Assembly: GCA_017428325.1 (NCBI GenBank)
Contig: JAFRRA010000002.1
Location: forward strand, 556,690 to 620,689
Reading direction: 5' to 3'
DNA length: 64,000 bases
Source: Bacteroidales bacterium
GTDB taxonomy: Bacteria > Bacteroidota > Bacteroidia > Bacteroidales > UBA932
The translations under genes were made by a program, and so were the position numbers. A model generated the notes under the pieces. It saw nothing but the letters and a program-made list of their open reading frames with translations, had not been told where the DNA came from and did no database searches. Shown one piece after another: positions 36,545 through 44,928 of this stretch. The number at the start of each line of letters is the position of its first letter. The stretch's first letter is position 1.

Positions 36545-38107
36545 ATGAAAGAGACAGATATTTCCTTTTCGGTTTCTGAAAAACGGGACAACGCTTCCCT
36601 GGCAGAGAAATGCGCCAGGGCCTGTGGCGTTACAAGAGACAGGATTGTCCATATCCAGCCTCTCAGACGCAGCATAGATGCCAGAGGAGGAAAGATCTCC
36701 ATCAAATACCGAGTGCAGATATTCCTCAAGGGAGACAGGCCATATCAGCCATTCAGGGTAGAACCGTATCTTGACTGTTCCAAGGGAGAGAAGGTTATCA
36801 TTGTCGGTGCCGGTCCGGCCGGACTGTTCGCCGCGTTGACACTTCTCCAGAGAGGAAAGTGCCCGGTTATACTGGAAAGGGGAAAGGATGTCCATGCCCG
36901 AAAGAGGGACACGGCCCGTCTTATGCTGGAGCAGATTGTGGATCCGGATTCCAATTACTGCTTCGGAGAAGGCGGTGCAGGATGTTTCTCGGACGGCAAG
37001 CTGTTCACCCGCTCTACCAAGAAAGGAGACATAAGAGAAGTTCTGTATCAGCTGGTTGCGTTTGGGGCGGATCCTTCAATCCTGATAGACGCGCATCCCC
37101 ATATAGGAAGCAACCGCCTTCCCCAGATAATCGAGAAGATTAGGGAATGCATAATCTCCCACGGTGGTCAGGTGCACTTCAACACCCGCGTCACAGACCT
37201 TGTCCCTCCGGAAAGCGGCAAGGATATGTGGAAGGTAAGATGCGCGGTAAGGAAAGATGATGGAATAGAGGAGAAGGAGTTTGTCTCACGCTGCGTAATC
37301 CTGGCTACAGGTCATTCCGCCAAAGATATCTATAACCTGTTCTACGAAAAAGGATGGGACCTTCAGGCAAAGGGCTTTGCACTGGGAGTCAGGGCAGAGC
37401 ATCCGCAATCCCTGATCAATGACATACAGTATCACGGAAAATATCAGAAGAGCCTTCCTGCTGCCGAGTATTCCCTTGTGGGTCAGGTGGAAGGAAGGGG
37501 AGTCTTCTCATTCTGCATGTGTCCTGGAGGCATACTTCTGCCGTCTTCAACATCTCCGGGAGAAGTGCTCCTTAACGGAATGAGCAACTCGGAGAGAAAT
37601 TCCCCGTGGGCAAATGCCGGAATAGTCACGAGCATAGAGCCTGAAGACGTTACAGAATTCGGCGAGTGGGGGCCATTAAAGGTGCTTAAATTCCAGGAAA
37701 GCGTGGAGCAGGGAATCTTTGCGCATAACGGCGGCTGCCTCAAGGCTCCGGCGCAGAGAATGGATGATTTCTGCAGGGACAAACTCTCCGCAGACCTTCC
37801 TGCAACATCTTATAAGATAGGGGCTTATTCAGCCCTTCTCAGCGAAGTGCTTCCGCAGGACGTATATAAGAGACTCCGCAGGGCCTTCCCGCTGTTTGAC
37901 AAAAAGATGAGAGGCTATTACACCTCTCAGTCTCTTCTTCTTGCCACGGAGAGCAGGACTTCTTCACCGGTCCGGATTCCTAGGGACAGCGAAACTCTCC
38001 AGCACGTGACACTCAGGAATCTCTACCCTTGCGGAGAAGGTGCCGGCTATTCAGGCGGTATAGTCTCTTCCGCACTGGACGGAATCAACGTTGCCCGCAA
38101 GGTTTAG
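36545..38107 (+). CDS. FAD-dependent dehydrogenase (COG2509-type)
   Basis: 520 residues. A small N-terminal alpha/beta domain (about residues 1-80) with RVQIFLKGDRPYQPFRVEPYL precedes the Rossmann FAD loop VIIVGAGPAGLFAALTLLQRG and FGEGGAGCFSDGKLFTRS. Later segments are VILATGHSAKDIYNLFYEKG, LGVRAEHPQSLIND, and the C-terminal YPCGEGAGYSGGIVSSALDGI. The family is conserved but its substrate is unknown. Its position after tsaD is probably cotranscription. It ends four bases into the convergent slyD. Confidence 0.9.
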   Translation: MKETDISFSVSEKRDNASLAEKCARACGVTRDRIVHIQPLRRSIDARGGKISIKYRVQIFLKGDRPYQPFRVEPYLDCSKGEKVIIVGAGPAGLFAALTLLQRGKCPVILERGKDVHARKRDTARLMLEQIVDPDSNYCFGEGGAGCFSDGKLFTRSTKKGDIREVLYQLVAFGADPSILIDAHPHIGSNRLPQIIEKIRECIISHGGQVHFNTRVTDLVPPESGKDMWKVRCAVRKDDGIEEKEFVSRCVILATGHSAKDIYNLFYEKGWDLQAKGFALGVRAEHPQSLINDIQYHGKYQKSLPAAEYSLVGQVEGRGVFSFCMCPGGILLPSSTSPGEVLLNGMSNSERNSPWANAGIVTSIEPEDVTEFGEWGPLKVLKFQESVEQGIFAHNGGCLKAPAQRMDDFCRDKLSADLPATSYKIGAYSALLSEVLPQDVYKRLRRAFPLFDKKMRGYYTSQSLLLATESRTSSPVRIPRDSETLQHVTLRNLYPCGEGAGYSGGIVSSALDGINVARKV

Positions 38108-38655
38108 TGGCCGTGATGGCAGCCGCCGCTGCAGCAGGAACAGTCCTCGTCTGAGCAGTTGTGCTGCACCTTTTCTCCGTACAGGCCTTCGTCAAGTTCT
38201 TTCTGGGTGGCTTCCCTTACATTTTCCACCTTGCCGGCAAAGTGCAGTTTCTCTCCGGCCAGAGGATGGTTGAAGTCCATAGTGACCTTATTTTCAATAG
38301 CCTTGACTTCCTTTACGATACCGTTCATGCGGTGGCCCTGCCTGTCCTGCATCGGAAGGATATTGCCGGCCTTGATTACCTCGAAGTCTATCTTTCCGTC
38401 TATCTTGAACATGTCCAGAGGAAGATCCACAATCATCTGTGGATTTACCTGGCCGTATGCATCTTCTGCCTCCAGGGAGAATTCGAACGGGTCTCCAGCC
38501 ACCTTGTCAAGGATATTCTCCTCGAACTTGGGCAGAAGCATTCCGCTTCCGAAAATGAAGGTCAGAGGCTCCTCTGCCACAACCTTTTCTATTTCGTGTC
38601 CGTTGACGGTGAGCGTATAGCTCAGGCTCACCACTTTGTTTTGTTCAGCTTTCAT
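38104..38655 (-). CDS. slyD: FKBP-type peptidyl-prolyl isomerase SlyD
   Basis: 183 residues. The split FKBP domain has the start VSLSYTLTVNGHEIEKV, the loop PLTFIFGSGMLLPKFEENIL and the DFNHPLAGEKLHFAGKVENV end. The insert-in-flap chaperone domain lies between (about residues 65-125; AEDAYGQVNPQMIVDL). The C-terminal tail has the Cys/His-rich metal-binding stretch CSDEDCSCCSGGCHHGH, typical of SlyD proteins that help nickel enzyme maturation. No hydrogenase or urease gene is in the window, so the partner is unseen. Confidence 0.94.
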   Translation of the reverse strand: MKAEQNKVVSLSYTLTVNGHEIEKVVAEEPLTFIFGSGMLLPKFEENILDKVAGDPFEFSLEAEDAYGQVNPQMIVDLPLDMFKIDGKIDFEVIKAGNILPMQDRQGHRMNGIVKEVKAIENKVTMDFNHPLAGEKLHFAGKVENVREATQKELDEGLYGEKVQHNCSDEDCSCCSGGCHHGH

Positions 38656-38673
38656 ATTTGCAGTGTGTTGTTG

Positions 38674-40110
38674 TTATCTTATTCTCTTTCCCCATCTGAC
38701 TATCTTGTATCCGATGGCAGCTACAAAGATAGAAAACAGCGGGGAAATATAATTGAACAGGCAATAAGGGGCATAGACTAGGGTCGGCACCCCAAGCACT
38801 CCTGCCTGCATCGCTCCGCATGTATTCCACGGAATTAGAACGGAAGTGACTGTGGCTGAGTCTTCTATTGAGCGGCTCAGCAGCCTGCCTTCATATCCTT
38901 TGTCTGCATACAGTTTCCTGAGCATGTTTCCCGGGACTATGATTGCCATATACTGCTCGCTTAATGCAACATTGCAGAACACGCAGGTGGCCATTGTCGT
39001 GGCAACAAGGGAAACCGTGTTGCGCATAAGCTTTTCCAGTTTCTCAGTAATGGTCTGTATGAAACCGCCGGCCTCCAGCATTCCTCCGAAAATCGTTACG
39101 CTGATAATCAGCCATATGGTATTCAGCATACCGGCGATTCCGTTTGTGGAAGCCAGGGATGTAAGCATATCGTTAGGAGTGCTTATGTCAACGTGTGAAC
39201 TCATAAGTTTGATAGGGGCGTGCAGGAATGTCTGCCAGCTGTATGGTTCGTATGGACTTATCTGGCTGATGATCTGCGGCTGCGCGATGCAGGCGATGAC
39301 AGAGGCGAACAGCGCGCTCAGAAGAAGAGTCAGTATCGGCGACAGCTTCTTTACCATCAGGAAGATAGTGAAAGCAGGAATGAGCAGTAGCCAAGGAGAT
39401 ACATTGTATGTGGAGGAAATGTCCGCCATCTGGGACTCGACATTCAGGGCAACTCCTTTTGCAGCGGAAGCCCCGACGATGGCAAAGATGATTCCAGTGA
39501 CTATTACAGCCGGAACATTTGTGACCAGCATATACTTTACGTGGTCATAGAGCTTTACCCCTGAAATGCTTGCCGCCAGGTTCGTAGTGTCTGAAAGCGG
39601 AGATATCTTGTCTCCGAAATAAGATCCGGATATGATAGCGCCTGCCAGCCATCCCGGATGGAGTCCAAGAATGCTTCCGGCACTCATCATCGCCACTCCG
39701 ATTGTTCCGATCGTTGTCCAGGAGCTGCCTATCAGCAAGGAAATCAGCGCTGTAAACACAAAGATAACTATCAGGAATATAGACGGATGCACAAGTTGCA
39801 GACCATAATACACAAGCGACGGGACTACTCCGCTCTGCACCCAGGACGCCGTAAGTGCGCCAATCATCAGAAGTATAAAAATGGCGGCGCCGGCGTTCTT
39901 GAGGTTTGTCACCATCGCCTCTTCTATCTTCTCCCACGGAACTTTGAGGGCGAACATAGCTATCAGCGAGCCAATGGCTGCCGCAAAGACAAGGGCTGTC
40001 TGGGCCGGACCCGAAGTCAGGTCTCCGCCAAACAGGTTTGCGCTTATTATGATAATTCCAACCAGCAGCGCAACCGGAAGCAGTGACAGTGCAAGTCCTG
40101 GTTTTTTCAT
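38674..40110 (-). CDS. nhaC: NhaC-family Na+/H+ antiporter
   Basis: 478 residues with about 11-12 hydrophobic helices. NhaC-type features include the N-terminal helices, IGSSWTTIGTIGVAMMSAG, GAIISGSYFGDKISPLSDTTNLAASISG (the GDK-SPLSDTT motif) and EQYMAIIVPGNMLRKLY with the late ATVTSVLIPWNTCGAMQAGVLG. Relatives exchange sodium for protons, or malate-lactate with sodium. The start overlaps the M14 peptidase stop by one base. A sodium exporter here fits the sodium-pumping decarboxylase and V-ATPase further along. Confidence 0.9.
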   Translation of the reverse strand: MKKPGLALSLLPVALLVGIIIISANLFGGDLTSGPAQTALVFAAAIGSLIAMFALKVPWEKIEEAMVTNLKNAGAAIFILLMIGALTASWVQSGVVPSLVYYGLQLVHPSIFLIVIFVFTALISLLIGSSWTTIGTIGVAMMSAGSILGLHPGWLAGAIISGSYFGDKISPLSDTTNLAASISGVKLYDHVKYMLVTNVPAVIVTGIIFAIVGASAAKGVALNVESQMADISSTYNVSPWLLLIPAFTIFLMVKKLSPILTLLLSALFASVIACIAQPQIISQISPYEPYSWQTFLHAPIKLMSSHVDISTPNDMLTSLASTNGIAGMLNTIWLIISVTIFGGMLEAGGFIQTITEKLEKLMRNTVSLVATTMATCVFCNVALSEQYMAIIVPGNMLRKLYADKGYEGRLLSRSIEDSATVTSVLIPWNTCGAMQAGVLGVPTLVYAPYCLFNYISPLFSIFVAAIGYKIVRWGKRIR

Positions 40111-41672
40111 TATTCTGTTTCCTGATTATTGCCATCCAGTTTGACCAGGAGCAGGGACGAGGCTTTGTCTCCTTCCTTAAGCTCAAGGGTCAGGCTGAAT
40201 GTCCCTTCGCTGGACTGGGTATGGGTGTAAATCTTCTCCCAGCAGTTTTCCCCAGGTGCGTTCACCTTTAATTTATCTCCTGTTTTCCAGCGATATACAT
40301 CATAATCACCAGCCTGTAGCCTCTTGTGCTTGAAAGAAACGGTAGCTCCGTCCTTTTCGGCGATATAGTATTTCTCTCCAAGATATACGTGGTCAAGGTC
40401 ATCCATCTTCACGCATTTTGACGCTTTGTTCGGCTCGGCGATTACTACCCTTCCGGCCGTCGCTATTCCGAGGTAATCGGATATGGCCCAGAGAGTCTTC
40501 TTTCCCATCCACTTGAGGTTTTCAAGAGTTACCCGCTCTCCCTTTTCATTGCGGTTATAGTAACTGTAAGGTGTTTCGTGCGTTATGGCAAGCGTGTTCT
40601 CTGCTGCATTGTTCCAGAAATAACCTTCAATATATCGCGGAGCCATAGCCGAGAAGCTCAGCATATTCGGAAGGAACAGAGGGTTGTCATCAATGGTCAG
40701 CGATGTAAATGTCTGCTCTTTCTTGAAATAGAGAGGGGACGTGCTTTCTTCGGTATGTACCCAGTAAGTCATGTGAGGGGCAATCTGGGAGTGGAAGTTA
40801 ATGAACAGGTCGAGGTAATTCCCGCCGTATGTGGTTGTGTTGATGAAGTTCTTGATGTTCTTTACCTCAGGCCTTGTGAGGGAATCCGGACGGTCGTAGT
40901 TGATTTCCATATTCACGCCGATGGCATCGCATCTTGAATGTCCAAGGGCCACTCCGTCAGGATTGTTGAACGGCAGGATGTAGAATACGGCATTGTCCCT
41001 GAGGCTTCTGGCAAACGGGGTAGACGACAGAAGCTCCTCGATTAGTCCTTCCAGGCACCAGGAGCAAGGAGTTTCGCTCGGATGCACGCGGGCATGGATA
41101 TAGATTCTTTTCTTGCCCTTGTCCGGAATGTTGTGGTTGGTTATCATCAGCATGTTCATATCCCGTCCCTGGTAACTCTTTCCTATTGAATATATCCTTA
41201 CGCCGTCCCTATATTGCCACTCGTCCATCATCTCGTCCAGATGAGTGTTGGTATAAGGCACATAATATGCCACCCACACGGAATCCCTTTCATATTTCTT
41301 CTTTGCGGTGAACTTTGCAACCATCTCCTTTTCAGGGTCATACCTTAGCCACTCCTTGTTGTCATAACTGTACATAGGGGCCCATGGGTCAGTGTCTATG
41401 AACTTGAGGGTGATTGTCCTGCCTTTGACTCCTGTCATCAGGAAGTAGAACCATCTGGAGCTTGGCTCAAGCAGGGTGTCCACAGGATTGTCAGGGTCCT
41501 TGGCACTGGTAATCAGATATTCCAGATTCGGCCTGAAGATGTTTGAACTGTCGGCAAGTTCAGCGTTTCCAAGCCGGCCGCATTCAAAGTTAGAGAAGAA
41601 TTTTACCTGGGCATTAGCTCCTGCGTAAAACAAAAGAAGGCTCAATGCAAGGATGATGGCAGTTCTTTTCAT
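40110..41672 (-). CDS. exported M14 peptidase, cytosolic-carboxypeptidase (CCP)-like
   Basis: 520 residues with a signal peptide (MKRTAIILALSLLLFYAGANAQ). A beta-sandwich N-domain (FFSNFECGRLGNAELADS) precedes the zinc peptidase domain, as in CCP/Nna1-type M14 enzymes. The zinc pair is H197 and E200 in ARVHPSETPCSW; the third histidine is in INFHSQ; the probable catalytic glutamate is in ITHETPY. The position of the substrate-binding Asn-Arg (usually D-L-N-R) reads VNMEINYDRP, so the specificity must differ. A C-terminal segment of about 120 residues follows. It may trim peptides or wall stems outside the cytoplasm. Confidence 0.85.
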   Translation of the reverse strand: MKRTAIILALSLLLFYAGANAQVKFFSNFECGRLGNAELADSSNIFRPNLEYLITSAKDPDNPVDTLLEPSSRWFYFLMTGVKGRTITLKFIDTDPWAPMYSYDNKEWLRYDPEKEMVAKFTAKKKYERDSVWVAYYVPYTNTHLDEMMDEWQYRDGVRIYSIGKSYQGRDMNMLMITNHNIPDKGKKRIYIHARVHPSETPCSWCLEGLIEELLSSTPFARSLRDNAVFYILPFNNPDGVALGHSRCDAIGVNMEINYDRPDSLTRPEVKNIKNFINTTTYGGNYLDLFINFHSQIAPHMTYWVHTEESTSPLYFKKEQTFTSLTIDDNPLFLPNMLSFSAMAPRYIEGYFWNNAAENTLAITHETPYSYYNRNEKGERVTLENLKWMGKKTLWAISDYLGIATAGRVVIAEPNKASKCVKMDDLDHVYLGEKYYIAEKDGATVSFKHKRLQAGDYDVYRWKTGDKLKVNAPGENCWEKIYTHTQSSEGTFSLTLELKEGDKASSLLLVKLDGNNQETE

Positions 41673-41684
41673 ATCGTTAATGTT

Positions 41685-42449
41685 TTATTTCTTTTTCCTG
41701 TTTTTCATCTGCTCCGCTACCGGGTAGGCGAAGAGGGCAAAATCGCCGAGGCAAGGATCCTCAGGGAAGCACTCCTTCAGGAATGCGGTGATTTCCAGTG
41801 CAGTCCTGATATCCGTTGACTTCCTTTCCGTTATTCCAAGAGCCAGCGCAGTCTGGTGCACGTGCACATCCAATGGAATTATCAGATCCTTTGGACTTAT
41901 AGTTTTCCAGAGGCCCAGATCCACGATTCCATCCCTTCTAACCATCCACCGCCTGAGCATATGTATCTTTTTGTTAGCGCAGTTGCGGTCTTCCTTCTGC
42001 CCGTAAATCTCCACTCTCATCCTCTCGGGGGAGAGTGTCTCAAGACTTTCATTGCAGTTATAGAATATCTTGAGATTGGTGCAGATCATCGCAAATTCGC
42101 TCCATCGTACAGTCCTGTGCAGGCTTTCCGTTCCGTTTCGGTATTTCCCTTCCATCACATACCTGTAAGGCCTCCATCCCATCTCATCCATAGCCCTTCC
42201 AATGTCCCGCACAATCATATTCCTTCTTCCCCAGGCCAGATGAGCCGCTATAACCGCCGCAATCTCAACATCCTTGAGAGTTACCTTATAGCCTTGGGCA
42301 ATAGGGTAGGAATCATTGGAACTATTGCCTTCTATCAGGTTAAGGAAATGCCGTGGAAAAGCAATGGGATCCTCCACAAACAGCGAAGGATCATTGCACT
42401 CACTTGCAATTTTCCTGATATTCCCTATTATCTCACGCCGGTTTTCCAT
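41685..42449 (-). CDS. DUF2400 / TIGR02757-family protein
   Basis: 254 residues from the ATG at 42449 (MENRREIIGNI); the longer frame upstream runs through hairpin repeats and is rejected. Conserved stretches are DPIAFPRHF, IAAVIAAHLAWGRRNMIVRDIGRAMDEMGWRPY, IPLDVHVHQTALALGITERKSTDIRTALEITAFLKECFPEDPCLGDFALF. The helix pattern resembles the endonuclease III/HhH glycosylase superfamily, as others have suggested for this family, but function is not known. It is in the same direction as the upstream rpmE2 but separated by a strong terminator and hairpins. Confidence 0.88.
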   Translation of the reverse strand: MENRREIIGNIRKIASECNDPSLFVEDPIAFPRHFLNLIEGNSSNDSYPIAQGYKVTLKDVEIAAVIAAHLAWGRRNMIVRDIGRAMDEMGWRPYRYVMEGKYRNGTESLHRTVRWSEFAMICTNLKIFYNCNESLETLSPERMRVEIYGQKEDRNCANKKIHMLRRWMVRRDGIVDLGLWKTISPKDLIIPLDVHVHQTALALGITERKSTDIRTALEITAFLKECFPEDPCLGDFALFAYPVAEQMKNRKKK

Positions 42450-42492
42450 ATTAGATGTAAAGTTAACAAAAAATATGTGTGGTGGGTAATAA

Positions 42493-42553
42493 GGCACTTT
42501 AGTGCCCGGCACGAAGTGCCGCATACCCCTTGAGGGGTGCTCACTGAGTGAGC
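42493..42553. repeat. run of four short perfect hairpins
   Basis: Four adjacent inverted repeats follow one another: GGCACT-TT-AGTGCC (42493-42506), CGGCAC-GAA-GTGCCG (42507-42521), ACCCCT-TG-AGGGGT (42525-42538) and GCTCACT-G-AGTGAGC (42539-42553). The first two share the core GGCAC/GTGCC. The block lies between the rpmE2 terminator and the DUF2400 start, in no gene. It looks like a REP-type palindrome cluster or the scaffold of a structured RNA. I cannot tell whether it is transcribed. Confidence 0.7.
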
Positions 42554-42594
42554 GGGGTGAAAATTGTTACAAAAAGAAGTAATTAAAATAAAAA

Positions 42595-42629
42595 AAAATG
42601 GAGATAGTCGTCTCGACTATCTCCATTTT
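42595..42629 (-). terminator. rpmE2 intrinsic terminator
   Basis: AAAATGGAGATAGTCG-TCT-CGACTATCTCCATTTT is a perfect 16-base-pair stem. It lies 17 bases after the rpmE2 stop, with A/T runs on both sides, so it can work in either direction. Confidence 0.85.
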
Positions 42630-42645
42630 CAACCTTTTACAGATG

Positions 42646-42891
42646 TTACTTCTTTTTGTAACGGCTGTAGAACTTGTCAACGCGGCCGGCTGTATCAACG
42701 AGCTTCATCTTACCGGTATAGAACGGGTGGGATGAGCTGGAGATTTCTACCTTTACCAAAGGGTAGGTCTGGCCGTCTATTTCAATTGTCTCCTTGGTAG
42801 CCTCACAGCTGCGTGTGATGAATACCTCTTCGTTAGACATATCCTTGAAAGCTACAAGTCGGTAGGTTTCGGGATGTATAGACTTTTTCAT
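42646..42891 (-). CDS. rpmE2: 50S ribosomal protein L31 type B
   Basis: 81 residues from the ATG at 42891 ([24 protein letters not shown]); a TTG six bases upstream is rejected. The [32 protein letters not shown] ending is the L31 signature. The zinc CxxC pairs of type A L31 are absent; only one cysteine (RSCEAT) remains, so this is the zinc-independent form, usual in Bacteroidota. It has its own -7 box (42918-42925 on the minus strand) and a strong terminator, so it is a one-gene transcript. Confidence 0.97.
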   Translation of the reverse strand: MKKSIHPETYRLVAFKDMSNEEVFITRSCEATKETIEIDGQTYPLVKVEISSSSHPFYTGKMKLVDTAGRVDKFYSRYKKK

Positions 42892-42917
42892 TTGCAAATG
42901 ATTTTTAATTCGGGGTG

Positions 42918-42925
42918 CAAATATA
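42918..42925 (-). promoter_or_regulatory. -7 box for rpmE2
   Basis: TATATTTG on the minus strand, 27 bases upstream of the rpmE2 ATG. Confidence 0.6.
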
Positions 42926-42965
42926 CGGATTTTGCCGTTATATCAAAATATTGTGACGAATTTCT

Positions 42966-43766
42966 TCAGTTTCTGCTTGAAAATCTGGCCAGAAGCCTCA
43001 GAATCTCAAGGTAAAGCCACACCAGAGTGACAATCAGGCCGAATGCGGCATACCATTCCATATACTTTGGAGCGCCCATCTGGCTGCCCTTGACTATGAG
43101 GTCAAAATCCATCATCAGGGAGAATGCGGCAACTGCCACGATTACTATGTTAATCACTATGGCAAGGATGCTGTTTCCGAAGAACAGGCTGTAGAACTTG
43201 CCCTCGGTTCCGCCGAATAGCATAACCACGATACCTATAAGGTAGAATACCATAATGGATACCAGGGCGACTTTCATAATCCTGTAGAAACGGTTGTCTA
43301 CCTTGACTGCTCCGCTACGGTAGAGCAGGAGCATTACGAAGGCGGTTATAACCGTAAGCAGGATGGCTCCGGAGATAATGTTGCTTATGGCCTGGGTGTT
43401 GGCTGCCGCCTCTGCGGTGGCCGTATTGGCGCTCTGGTTGTAGATTGCTGAAATGCAGCCAAGCATAAGTCCCTCTGCCGCAGCATATAACGGAGAGAGA
43501 TAAGGAGCCGTCTTCGGGGAGAAGGATATAATCATGGCAAGTATAAAGCCACCGATGCATCCGCCGATCATATACCACATGGGTGATGACGGGTTGATAG
43601 ACTCATAAGTGACTTTCCAGGTGAAGGCGGCGGCTACCAGCATAAGGACCAGTAGCAGGCAGGTCTTCACAATCGATCCCCTGACGGTCATTGTCTGTCC
43701 GTCTTCTATTATTATTGTCTGGCCCTCGGCCGGAGCGAATTTCTTTTCTTGAAGTACAGGATTCAT
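42966..43766 (-). CDS. Bax inhibitor-1/YccA-family membrane protein
   Basis: 266 residues. After a soluble N-terminal stretch of about 30 residues there are seven predicted membrane helices, for example SIVKTCLLLVLMLVAAAFTW and MWYMIGGCIGGFILAMIISF. The middle has the AAAEGLMLGCISAIYN segment and the last helix region GAPKYMEWYAAFGLIVTLVWLYLEILRLLA, the end typical of YccA. Family members are pH-sensitive calcium leak channels or interact with FtsH; which applies here is unknown. It is nine bases downstream of the DUF1343 gene and could be the last gene of that operon. Confidence 0.9.
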   Translation of the reverse strand: MNPVLQEKKFAPAEGQTIIIEDGQTMTVRGSIVKTCLLLVLMLVAAAFTWKVTYESINPSSPMWYMIGGCIGGFILAMIISFSPKTAPYLSPLYAAAEGLMLGCISAIYNQSANTATAEAAANTQAISNIISGAILLTVITAFVMLLLYRSGAVKVDNRFYRIMKVALVSIMVFYLIGIVVMLFGGTEGKFYSLFFGNSILAIVINIVIVAVAAFSLMMDFDLIVKGSQMGAPKYMEWYAAFGLIVTLVWLYLEILRLLARFSSRN

Positions 43767-43775
43767 TTCTTTTTT

Positions 43776-44924
43776 CTATTTTATCCTGAAAAGAGGCTCG
43801 TCTTCATAGAGGAGGTCTTTCCTGGTCTTTTTAATCCATTTCTGCTCTTCGAGCTTTATGTGTTCCCTGGTTTCTTCCCAGTCTGCCTTTCCTTCTATGA
43901 AGTCCAGCAGTTCCTTGTCTCCAACAAGAATCTGGATGCGGCTCAAATCCTTGCCTGGTTCCTTTTCAAGGAATCGGAAAGCAGGGGAGAAATCCTTGGC
44001 GCAGCGGATAAGACGCAAGGAGTGTGCCAGAGAGTTATACTGGCTTTCAGGAGTCAGGAGGAGCTGGTATCCGAAACATCTTTCCCTGTTGTACCTTCCG
44101 CCCATAGGGGTGAACGATGCCCAGCGGGCAAAGACTCCATCGTCCATGAACAGAGGGTGGTCGTCGAGTCTTGTGCCTTCCATGAAAGGAGCACCGAAGA
44201 GTTCATAAGGACGTACAGTGCCTTCTCCCGGAGTTATGTTGGTTCCTTTCCACAGGTATTGCCCGCTATAGAAAGCGTGAGTGAAGAAATTTCCGAAATC
44301 CTCGGAAAGCGGCACGGTCCAGCTCATAACAAGTTTCCCGACAGGGGAAGCCTTGCAGGAGATTATGTGGAGCGGGAACCTGGCGCTAAGCCTTCCGTAT
44401 AGATAGTAGGAAAGTTCTCCGATTGTCATTCCATATCTGTGTGGAATGCCCTCGATGCCCTTGTGAGACCTGTATCCGGCCCTCAGAGCTGTGCCTTCAA
44501 CCTGCCTTCCTCCCGGATTGGGCCTGTCGACTATATAGACAGGTAAATCCGCATCCCTGTCGCAGAGGAAGGAGAAAAGTGCATAAATCAGGTTTGGAGT
44601 GTCGAAATAGCGGCAGCCGGCATCCTGAAGTTCAACCACCAGCGCATCTGTGGAAGCGAAGTCATCCTCGCTGAAGCGCATATAGCCTTCGCTGTCTTTG
44701 CTGATTGCGTTGAAAGGAACGGAAGCGGACAGAGGATGGTCTGCCAGTCCGTCTGAAGGCGGTACCATTACGCAGGACAGGTTGCCTCTGGAGAAGAAGC
44801 CCTCAAAGACATATTGCCGGGTATCCGGATTCCAGGCGGACTGGTTGCATATAACCATAATACGCCCCTTGTGGAGGACGATATCTTCCTGCCTGAAAAT
44901 GTCTGAGGTCCTGAAAGAGAACAT
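43776..44924 (-). CDS. DUF1343 (GH171/NamZ-related) protein lacking the PEHG motif
   Basis: 382 residues, no signal peptide, so probably cytoplasmic. DUF1343 landmarks are present: VVELQDAGCRYFDT, YIVDRPNPGGRQVEG, the IPHRYGMTIGELSYYLYG segment, and KGTNITPGEGTVRPYELFGAPFM. DUF1343 includes NamZ exo-N-acetylmuramidases (GH171). The usual P-E-H-G stretch near the N-terminus reads P56-S57-D58-G59, so the conserved Glu and His are missing. It may be inactive, or have another substrate. It lies four bases after the phosphoglucosamine mutase gene on the same strand. Confidence 0.8.
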   Translation of the reverse strand: MFSFRTSDIFRQEDIVLHKGRIMVICNQSAWNPDTRQYVFEGFFSRGNLSCVMVPPSDGLADHPLSASVPFNAISKDSEGYMRFSEDDFASTDALVVELQDAGCRYFDTPNLIYALFSFLCDRDADLPVYIVDRPNPGGRQVEGTALRAGYRSHKGIEGIPHRYGMTIGELSYYLYGRLSARFPLHIISCKASPVGKLVMSWTVPLSEDFGNFFTHAFYSGQYLWKGTNITPGEGTVRPYELFGAPFMEGTRLDDHPLFMDDGVFARWASFTPMGGRYNRERCFGYQLLLTPESQYNSLAHSLRLIRCAKDFSPAFRFLEKEPGKDLSRIQILVGDKELLDFIEGKADWEETREHIKLEEQKWIKKTRKDLLYEDEPLFRIK

Positions 44925-44928
44925 TTTG

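Noticed and set aside
42450-42524. An N-terminal extension of the DUF2400 protein to 42524
   Set aside because: The extension MRHFVPGTKVPYYPPHIFF comes from the hairpin repeat block; family members begin near MENRREIIGN at 42449.
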